Origin: Zelopaecilomyces penicillatus
Taxonomy: Eukaryota; Ascomycota; Sordariomycetes; Hypocreales; Pseudodiploosporaceae
Length of the DNA stretch: 64,000 nt
Assembly (NCBI GenBank): GCA_005765155.1
Contig: VCCP01000004.1
Coordinates: 3,038,001 to 3,102,000 of the forward strand
Direction of reading: 5' to 3'
The notes beneath the pieces are model-generated. The model was not told the origin of the DNA. It did not search any database and saw only the letters and a list, made by a program, of their open reading frames with translations. A program made the position numbers and the translations under genes. Positions 55,972 to 64,000 of this stretch are shown here, one piece after another; position 1 is the stretch's first letter, and each line of letters starts with the position of its first letter.

Positions 55972-58816
55972 TTATGTAGAGGCCATATATTTGCCCCCGT
56001 CAGATTTGAATAGCCAATCGCTATTGGCGTCGATCATAAAATTTGTAATATTGAATTCATTCAATGAACCTTGTTGTTGTTGTTGTTGTTGTTGCTGTTG
56101 CTGTTGCTGTTGGTGGTGTTGGTGATGGTCGTTGCTGTGATGATGCTGGTGGCTGTGATGTCCGATGCTATTATTAGTCGCCTCCATGTCGGTGTCTGAC
56201 CTCTCTGCTTGCGTGAGGCCAACTATACTGTCCCCGCCGAATGGCAAGCGAGGAACATTGAAAAAGTCGAATACATCCAGGTACTCTAGTTCATTCGGAG
56301 CCGGAGCCCTTGCAGTTGCCACACTCGCAACTCGACTTTGGTTAGCTGTGCCATGTCGCGGCTGGCGCGAGATGAGAAAGTCTAGATCGAATGCGGTCCG
56401 ACGCATATCAGCTAGAATCTTGACTGAGCTCGGGGTGATGCCGTCGCCCTTTTGCTCGCTTTCTCGATGCTCATCGAGCACCCTCTGTAAAAGCGAGCAA
56501 TATTTCTCAGCCACTGGCCAGTATCGACCCAAACCGCGCAAGGTCTCCACGAGGAAGGATATTTGAGGTGATAACTTATTGTCAACCGTGGATCCATGTA
56601 CCAGAAGTAGCCTCGCCGCAACCCATATAGTGAAGGCAAAAGGAGGCCCCAACTTAGACAGAAGCCCGTTGTTCACAACAAATTCTCCCAGTGTAACTAT
56701 GTTTTCAACAGCACTGAGGCACTTCTGAGCCGCGCTGAACGACGGTGTGAAAATTGGAGACCGGATGGTTGGGTATGCAGCCGATGAATGGAGTCTAATA
56801 ATGGCAGTGTGGTACGCTGAGTGAAGCATGACCAAGCTGCAATTAAAATTCCTGCTGTTTGTTTGGAATAGCTTTGCCATGTTACCAAACTCCCCAGGTA
56901 AACTAAATTTCCAAGTTGTGAGTAACTGGTCGAGTTCCCTATAGCGAAACTGCCACCTCTCCACGTCCCTCACTGCACCAATGTCGATAGGCTGCTTGAG
57001 AAACTTGTGGATCTTTGAAAGAGCGCCCAGAATCTCGATGTAGTATGCAAATGCGCCCATATTCTCAGGCCTGTCGCCATGATGCCTACGTAAGTCTTCG
57101 TGGCTGCTGTCGACCGCCACGAACCACCGTGTCTCAACTCTCTGGTTCTCCATCCAAAGATCATCGCGACAGGGTAACATTCGGTCAATCTCTTTGTCGT
57201 CCAAGGCAAACTCGAAAGCAGTGGAGATGGTGGCATATCTATCAAGAAGGTAAACCATCCAAAACAGCCTTCGTCTGGACTCTTCCTCGATGAAATCTGT
57301 TGGTTCAGGCAAAATCATGGCACGAAGTGTATAAATAGATGTGAAATGTGGAGCAACACTAAATGAAGTGGGTTCAACCGCCAGTCCTAGCTGGACAACA
57401 GAGCGGGTAATAAGAGCCATGATGTTCCAGCCTGGAGGCCCGTTGCTGCTACCGCAGAGATCCAACGCAAGTATTACCAAGGCGACCAGTGACTGAACTG
57501 AGGAGTTTTCCATGCCATAAAGCAAAACTTTTTGTTTGGATACTCGATGATAGTGCTGACGCCGCTCTTCAGTAAGCTTGGGATCAGTTGAATAACGCAT
57601 AGTAGTAGCAACTATTGCATGAAGAAGAATTCGATCCGACTCCTGCAAATTTGAAACTCCGAAGAGACTATCTAAAGTTGTTTTGCGATGGAGAATGGGA
57701 CACCAAGTATTAACATGTTTAAAAAATAGATCAACCAGTGCATAGAGTAGCTTGTAGGGTGGCAAGTCCTCCTGATCGGGAGCAGATGGCGCGTTACCCT
57801 CTGATATGGAAACCATCGATGACTGTTCAAGTCCAGCCTGACTCGAGGTATAGTAATCGGTCTGAGAGACACTCGATTGAGGTTGAAGGCCCGAAATCTG
57901 CGACGTAGGTATGCTGGATACTTTTGCTTGTGAGGCAAAGGCATCCTGAATTCCAGGAGTTAATGGATGCGCACCAAGCTCCATACTCTGGTGAGAGCTG
58001 TGGGTAAAAGCGGAGGGCTGCCTCTGAATCAACAAACTGGTGTCGGCTTGCGGTGTTCGAGAGGGTTCGGAAGATTTGAACATATTGCTGGTATCACTGG
58101 GGGTACCATAATCACTTGGTAGGCCCGATTGTCCCGTTGGTGCACTTGTATTCAGGTTGCGTTGGAGTGTCAATGATAATGACGAAGATGTTTGCAGGAT
58201 TTCTGAGTGCTGGCGTAGAATCTCCTCCATTTTTTCCAGTCGCAGTTCGAGCTCGCGGCTTCTGTTCTCCAAAAACCGACCGAAGCCAGCTCTCAAGCCC
58301 GGCGGCTTCCGTTCTTTATATTCGCAGTTGGCGTTATTGCGCGAACACCAGCCACACGAAGGCTGGCCACGATCGCATTTCACCTGAAATAACACAAAGT
58401 CAGTCTAGCATGGAACTAGAGAACAATATTCATAGTACACAGCCAAGGCAATTTACCTTGCGTTGTTTGCATAGCTCGCACCTGGGAATGTCAATGTTAG
58501 TGTTGGCATATTTTTTCTTTCCTATCTAGCGGGTTGGGCGAATTGGGCTCTGGCGGGAAGATAGACAATTAAGTTGCAAACACAGGAGAACGGCATAGCC
58601 GCTTTGGTCAAGATGCATTGCGAGCGGATAAGAAAGGCAGAGGATGGCATACGAAACTGATAGGGGCCGCTTGCGCTTTCCATTGGGGCTAGGCTCGTTA
58701 TCGCCACTTTGATCATCGCTGTCGTGTTCATGTTCGAGTAGTGGTCGATCAAGTGCCGAGGCAGAAGACGGCGGCGAGGGCCGCTTATTATCATCTTCGC
58801 CGGCCCGCATGAGCAT
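55972..58816 (-). CDS. Zn2Cys6 transcription factor with fungal_trans domain and polyGln tail
   Basis: Three exons, complement(55972..58383, 58457..58481, 58653..58816); 866 residues. Exon 2 is a 25-nt microexon encoding CELCKQRK. Its flanking introns are 171 bp (phase 2) and 73 bp (phase 0), and only this join restores the full zinc cluster: cysteines at 56, 59, 66, 73, 76 and 83 (spacing 2-6-6-2-6). KRKRP before the cluster is a nuclear signal. After ERKPPGLRAGFGR comes a coiled coil (LELRLEKMEEIL). The regulatory domain (about 210-650) includes VDLFFKHVNTWCPILHRKT and RRRLFWMVYLLDRYATIS. The C-terminus has His-rich runs and 14 consecutive Gln. It lies 1.7 kb from, and divergent to, L-rhamnonate dehydratase, so it is a candidate L-rhamnose regulator by position only. 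Confidence 0.87.
56071..56112. repeat. CAA/CAG tract encoding 14 Gln
   Basis: Inside the last exon of the Zn2Cys6 gene. Pure CAA units are followed by mixed CAG/CAA units on the coding strand, preceded by His-rich codons. Likely length-variable among strains. Confidence 0.9.
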
Positions 58817-60516
58817 AATGCCTCAGCGTGTCGGCGGCACGAGGGGAACAGCGTGCAAAGGGCGATATTTCGAGCTGGCCGTTGGCTGGCTAGCTCAGTC
58901 AGGTTTGCCCAAAGCCGCGGGATCTATTGATTGGATGCTGCTGGACCGGATAACGGCAATGAGGTGACACGGGAACACGCAACGAGAACTGACCCAAGAA
59001 CTCGACGCGCACTTGGCGCATGCGGTGTTCGGGACACCGTTGGACAGGAGGAGATAGATGTTCGTTGTTCGGGCTAATCATATGAATATGGAAGAGATCA
59101 TATGGCTAGCGGGCATTGTGAGTCTGAGCGACGGTCAGCATGGGCTGCTGTCGGTTGAGCAAAACAAAGCCTTGTGCACAGTGGCGGGCGCCGAACTGGG
59201 GCGAGCGAGTGACGATGGATCGAAGGTTCATCGAACAAACATTCTTCGGCAGCCAGTTTCTTGGCATCCATTCACGTCGAAGAGCGGGGCAACCGTAAGA
59301 CCATTGGCGGAATGTCACTGACAAACCACTACCTTAGGTTAGCAGGTAGATGCCTCTAATGTAAAGTACTTTTGGTATTTCGTACGGAAGACATCTACTC
59401 CTACTACCTAAGCTAGTTCCTATCATTCATGGTATTATTAAGGTACCTCAGGTAGTACTTCGTGCAATTGCAGGAGTTTGCGGAAGATGCCGCGACTGTT
59501 GGCTCCAGCTAATACTCCTATCCTACATTATTGCCATGTATTTATTAAGTCTCACAGCCATTTGCTAACCTCTAACCCAACGTCACGCCTCATACAAATA
59601 TGTGATCGCCCAATTGGCAGTCAAAATTCGCAAGAAGCGCCGAAGCAGTCCCATGGAATTTGGGTTGGGTTGGATTACCGAGGGGGGGAGGGGGCTGCGC
59701 TCCAGTGGTGGTTCGTGCGCGCCTGGTCCAGTAACTTGCTGATGCGACTCGTAGTAATCCATGGTGGAGACCCGTCGGGTTGTTCCACATCCCCCAAACC
59801 CAAACCTGCCGCAAAATCAAAACCAAAGGTATCAATCCTCATCTCGTGGACACACTAATTCATCTCAAATCTGCCGTATTTAAGCACTATAAATTCACAC
59901 CACTTGATCTTGACGACGAATATCTTGTTAAGTCTTATAGTCACTAGTCCATCAGTTGTAACTCCCTCTCGCTGCATTAATCTCAATGCGACACTTGGAA
60001 TCAATCATCCCTAATCGGTACAGTCCCTCTCAGGTAAATTCGAGCCCGCGCCCACTAAACAAGACACTGTAATAGCTCGGAAGTACCTGTGCCCCACTGT
60101 AGCTAAGAAATGCCTCGTCCTATCGTTACTAGATATCGTTATCGTGGATGAATGGCTTTTTCTATGCCCCCAGTATTGCCATTTGCGGGTGCGGCCGCTT
60201 GTGTTGGTGGGCCGTTGCCACTGGTCAGCCAGTGTTGCCACTTCTCGTCGGGTTATCTTTACCCGACAGCGATTCGCAATATTGCCGTTAAAGGCTCCCT
60301 CCAATCCTGACCCAACCCCCACATAGTGACATGGGCGACAACCCAATGCTGCCCTCGATGGGAAATATTATTACAAGCTATCCCTGGACAGTTGCTTTCA
60401 TCTTCCCCCCCTTCGAATCTACTGCGTTCTTAATCCTCTTTCCATATCGATCCGACACCTGCGCATAATAACATTAGATAACATCGAAGTCAACCAAGCC
60501 GTAGATATCTACTGCA
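58817..60516. other. 1.7-kb divergent promoter region
   Basis: Between the divergent Zn2Cys6 gene (-) and the L-rhamnonate dehydratase gene (+). It carries TAGGTA/TACCTA islands at 59329-59460. No gene is supported, although short frames occur. Confidence 0.5.
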
Positions 60517-62243
60517 ATGACGGCCTCAGTTAGACAATTTCCTAACATCAAGACCGTCAGGTCATTTGTTATCGGTGGAGTTGGGTCTGGTATGTTTTCT
60601 AATCTTGTTGCCATAGTCAGCTTTGGCCGACTCTACTATCTATCAGGCTATTACAATGATTCCTCTTCAACACTTGCTAATTTTCTGCTCCAGGTGGTGA
60701 CTATCACAATGTCAAAGGTGGTCATTGGTATGCATGTTTTACCGCTCCCTTCATGACACCTTCCTTTGGCAGCATTTCCTGGGCCGACACACATAGCCAA
60801 ATTCTTGGGGCTGTAATTGACCATACATCGTCGCAGGCTCATAGATAGTGATATCTCGACCCCTTGTTCCCAGTGGCAGCAGTATCGCAAATCTCGCACG
60901 AGCTGGGGTATCAATGTGCTCGGTTCTTTCCTAGTGGAGGTCGAGGCTACAGATGGCACTGTCGGCTTTGCGACCGGTTTTGGAGGTGAGTGATGACTGT
61001 TCCAACTACTCCGAGAGCATATTAGACAGAGAGGTTGTGTAGAACCTTCATTTCAAGGCTAATAGGGACACTGGAAATGTTTGTAGGCCCTCCTGCTTGT
61101 TGGTTAGTACACCAGCACTTTGAACGATTCCTCATTGGAGCAGACCCCCGGAATACAAACCTTCTGTTTGAGCAAATGTATCGCGCTTCTATGTTCTATG
61201 GCCGCAAGGGACTTCCAGTTGCAGTCATCTCCGTCATAGACTTGGCCTTGTGGGATCTCCTCGGCAAGCTAAGGAACGAGCCCGTTTACCGGCTCATTGG
61301 TGGTGCTACCAAAGAGCGCCTCAGCTTTTACTGCACAGGCCCAGAGCCTGTTGCAGCCAGAGATATGGGCTTCTGGGGCGCCAAAGTCCCGCTGCCCTAT
61401 TGCCCAGAGGAGGGCCATGACGGTTTGCGCAAGAACGTTGAGTTCTTACGGAAACACCGCGAAGCCGTCGGCCCTGACTTTCCTATCATGGTAGATTGCT
61501 ACATGAGCTTGAATATTTCGTACACAATCGAGCTTGTGAAGGCTTGTTCTGACTTGAACATCAACTGGTGGGAGGAATGCCTGTCACCTGATGACACAGA
61601 TGGCTTTGCACAGATCAAAAGGGCGCACCCTATGGTTAAATTCACAACAGGCGAACATGAATTTTCTCGTTATGGATTTCGAAAACTTATTGAGGGTCGT
61701 ACTCTCGATATTATACAGCCAGATGTTATGTGGTTGGGCGGTATGACAGAGTTACTAAAAGTGTCTGCCATGGCAGCAGCATACGATATCCCCGTTGTAC
61801 CACATGCCAGCGGGCCGTACAGCTATCACTTTGTCATCTCACAGCCCAACACGCCTTTCCAAGAATACCTAGCGAACTCTCCAGACGGTAAAAGTGTGCT
61901 GCCTGTATTTGGCGACCTGTTCCTTGATGAGCCTATTCCGACCAATGGCTACTTATCTGTCACTGATTTAGACAAGCCCGGTTTTGGACTATCCATCAAT
62001 CCTTCCGCACGATCAAAATTGATTCCATCTGCTTATCTTCTAAGCCCGCCGCCGATTGTTCAACCTTTGACACCTCCGAGCCCACCAGCGGACAAGATCA
62101 AGAGAGAGGCAAACGGGCACAACCAAGTTGATGTAGAAGCAAACTCAACCACCGACACTGTCAAAGAGTTGACTAATAAAATCAATGGTAATCCTGTTCG
62201 GGATATAAGTTCCGAAATTATCACGCCCAGTACAGTCTCTTGA
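60517..62243 (+). CDS. LRA3: L-rhamnonate dehydratase
   Basis: Join 60517..60589, 60694..60727, 60837..60985, 61087..62243; 470 residues. Exon 2 is 34 nt. Introns are 104, 109 and 101 bp; phases 1, 2 and 1 join cleanly. A member of the enolase/mandelate-racemase superfamily, it removes water from L-rhamnonate to give 2-keto-3-deoxy-L-rhamnonate in the non-phosphorylating L-rhamnose route; cytosolic, Mg-dependent. Diagnostic: PNIKTVRSFVIGGVGSGGDY and HNVKGGHWLIDSDISTP at the N-terminus (rhamnonate-type loop); metal ligands D222 in VDCYMSLN, E248 in WWEECLSPDD and E275 in TGEHEF; and the catalytic His H325 in VPHASGPYSYHF. A non-conserved tail of about 65 residues, Pro-rich then polar, follows the barrel. 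The next gene on the same strand is the pathway's first enzyme, which supports the call. Confidence 0.93.
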
Positions 62244-63334
62244 ACAGGAGAGATAACATAGTGGAAGGTTTTGCAGTGGTAGAAGATGATTGAACGACTT
62301 GTGAATTATGAGGTTATTGTTGGGCATGGGGGGGGGGTTAACGTATACTCGTGGTTCGGGTTAGTTCATTTAGTAAAGCCACCCGGCGAATTTTTGTAAA
62401 ATCCGATTTATTCCTCTCCTCTGAACAGTTTTGCATTGTGTCGCAATGATGGCCTTTTAATAGTCGCGTTGAACACCCTCGATAATACTGCCAGCAGCTT
62501 ATCTATGTCTAACCACCTTGTATTGGCTTTGTCTGGTAATTGCAGAGCTGGCAGGAAATTCTTCATGTCACACAAAAGTTCATCTGTGAATACTGCATCC
62601 CCACTTCAATTCAGACCGATTCCCCCCTCCCCTCGTAGCGTCACAGATCTATGGTAGCCCAGCAGGCGATGCCTGATTCGTAAAATTAACATTAGTAATT
62701 GCAGATGATTTGCATTGACTCATTTGGGAGGAGAAAAATAGGTAGGGGAAGGGGTAGGGAGATTATGGGGGCATCATCCACAGTTGTTCGATTCTCTTTA
62801 CCTCCACGGTTGTAACCGTCATGCTGTGTATCTTCTGCCTCACCCACAAATGATTCTGGGTTTGAGTTCGGGTTCGCGCTAAAGAACACCGAGGGGCTCG
62901 GGGTTCATGGCAAGTTGGCGAATGACACAGTAACCGCCCCTCTTCCTTCGCCGAGTTCCCCTCATGAGGTCGGAAAGTTACCTACAACCACACCGAGCCT
63001 CGACTATAAGTCAGATACAAGAACTATTTTCTCAGACAGTCCAGCTGACCGGAATACCCATGCCACGCTACCGAATTTAGTCATCGTGATCTTTTTAAAA
63101 GTGTTCACCTTATCGAGCTCAGATCATCTACGCATACTCATCGTCGGCTGAATCCGTCAATGTCAAGTCTCGGTTTGCTAGTGGGGAGCATACTGGCACA
63201 CTTAGCGTCATTTACAACTACACACTAATATTAGATGAGTCAAGGTTATCACCAAGATTGTTATCTTCAAAATTGCGACTACATTGTATTGGAACCCTTC
63301 AGTACTTTTTTTCAAGAACCGATTTGACGTTATT
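62244..63334. other. 1.1-kb spacer between LRA3 and LRA1
   Basis: 3' flank of LRA3 (with an 11-base G run near 62328-62338) and promoter of LRA1 (a GGGGAAGGGG-like stretch near 62746-62760). No coding frame is supported. A regulator site shared with the LRA3 promoter was not identified by eye. Confidence 0.5.
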
Positions 63335-64000
63335 ATGCCACTGAAAGGACTCCTTGTCAACAAGACGGCGATCGTGACAGGTGGGGTGACGGGCATCGGT
63401 CGTGCCATCTGTCTCGCGTATCTGCGACAGGGCTGTAATGTTGTCGTCAATCATCTAGCCTTAGAAAAGGACAGGCCATTTTTGGAATCTCTCGTTTCTG
63501 AGGCTAATGCTATTCTCAAAGAAGATGCAAATGCTGGGCGTCTCTCTCATGAGGCTGGAGACGTGCGCGACGCGGCCACAGCGACGAGGCTAGTGGCTGC
63601 GGCGGTTCAACATTCTGGGGTGGTGAAGCGCCTCGACATTTGCGTGTCCAATGCCGGTGTCTGTACTTTTGCCGATTTTCTCACCCTATCACCGACTTTG
63701 CTGGAAACAACTGTGAGAACGAACCTCGATGGTGCCTTTTATGTCACTCAGGCTGCAGCCCGCCAGATGGCACTCCACCAGGAACCGCCAGGAGGTAGCA
63801 TCATTGGCATCTCATCCATCTCGGCGTTGGTGGGTGGGGGTTTGCAGACACACTATACTCCGACCAAAGCTGGCGTGCTGAGTCTGATGCAAAGCACAGC
63901 AGTAGCTCTGGGCAAATACGGCATTCGGTGCAATGCGCTATTGCCGGGAACGATAAGGACACAGCTTAACGAGGAAGATTTGTCGGATGAGTCTAAGCGT
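63335..64000 (+). CDS. LRA1: L-rhamnose 1-dehydrogenase (SDR), 3' end beyond the window
   Basis: Open from the ATG at 63335 to the window end: 222 codons without a stop or an evident intron, so partial. Short-chain dehydrogenase/reductase that oxidises L-rhamnose (beta-pyranose) to L-rhamnono-lactone with NAD(P)+, the first pathway step. Visible: the nucleotide-binding TGGVTGIG near the N-terminus, GDVRD, NAG in CVSNAGVC, GISSISALVGGG with the catalytic Ser, the YxxxK pair in HYTPTKAG, and the PGTIRTQLNEEDL loop. The run from ISSISALVGG through LSLMQSTA to GKYGIRCN is characteristic of fungal L-rhamnose dehydrogenases rather than general SDRs. Its place after LRA3 on the same strand supports the role. 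The missing piece should be the C-terminal substrate and quaternary-contact region. Confidence 0.88.
   Translation, partial: MPLKGLLVNKTAIVTGGVTGIGRAICLAYLRQGCNVVVNHLALEKDRPFLESLVSEANAILKEDANAGRLSHEAGDVRDAATATRLVAAAVQHSGVVKRLDICVSNAGVCTFADFLTLSPTLLETTVRTNLDGAFYVTQAAARQMALHQEPPGGSIIGISSISALVGGGLQTHYTPTKAGVLSLMQSTAVALGKYGIRCNALLPGTIRTQLNEEDLSDESKR

Noticed and set aside
1..64000. CRISPR arrays, prophage, bacterial operons, rRNA genes
   Set aside because: Looked for repeat-spacer regularity, dense same-strand gene runs and rRNA-like sequence; none was seen, and the gene structure is fungal.

Overview
The window looks like a chromosomal piece of a filamentous ascomycete (Pezizomycotina, Sordariomycetes, most likely Hypocreales). 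The pointers are protein-coding genes with short introns (about 50-200 bp, GTRNGT donors, RCTRAC-like branch sites, CAG/TAG acceptors), two Zn2Cys6 transcription factors, a quinate-repressor homologue, RTA1, PTH11-like and ferric-reductase membrane proteins, an intron-containing tRNA-Arg, and many islands of the motif TAGGTACCT in the spacers. No bacterial operons, phage, CRISPR array or intact transposon was seen. All gene models come from reading-frame joins, splice signals and family motifs; nothing was aligned to a database.

Layout. Left part (1-26.9 kb), gene-poor: an RTA1-type membrane protein (218-1497 +), a 134-aa TPR-like protein (5815-6219 +), a ferric reductase of the FRE family (11840-13925 +), a class-1-like dihydroorotate dehydrogenase (16678-17853 +) and a fused PTH11-type 7TM / fucose-permease-type MFS protein (18460-21441 -). 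Spacers of 2.7-5.6 kb separate them and hold only simple repeats, one strong hairpin and a tRNA relic. Middle (26.9-43 kb): a Zn2Cys6 regulator (26925-30041 -), a solitary quinate-repressor homologue (33566-35836 -), a NASP/Sim3 histone chaperone (40047-41795 +) and tRNA-Arg(UCU) (42536-42635 -). Right part (43-64 kb), denser: Mpp10 of the U3 processome, a Mag2/RNF10 RING protein, a CBM48 glycogen-binding protein with a long acidic repetitive tail, a membrane-anchored GH114 glycosidase, a second Zn2Cys6 regulator, and finally L-rhamnonate dehydratase followed by L-rhamnose 1-dehydrogenase, which runs off the window end.

How the genes fit together. Mpp10, NASP, Mag2/RNF10 and the tRNA are housekeeping (rRNA processing, histone supply, ribosome quality control, translation). 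RTA1, ferric reductase, the 7TM-MFS fusion and GH114 act at the cell surface. The clearest pathway is non-phosphorylating L-rhamnose catabolism at the right edge (LRA3 then LRA1, same strand); the adjacent divergent Zn2Cys6 gene is a positional candidate regulator. The CBM48 protein and the quinate-repressor homologue point to control of carbon metabolism, but no glycogen-enzyme or quinate-enzyme gene lies next to them. The least ordinary items are the 7TM-MFS fusion, the CBM48 repeat protein with a 789-bp intron, the matching intron position inside both zinc clusters, and the TAGGTACCT islands roughly 0.4-1 kb upstream of several start codons.
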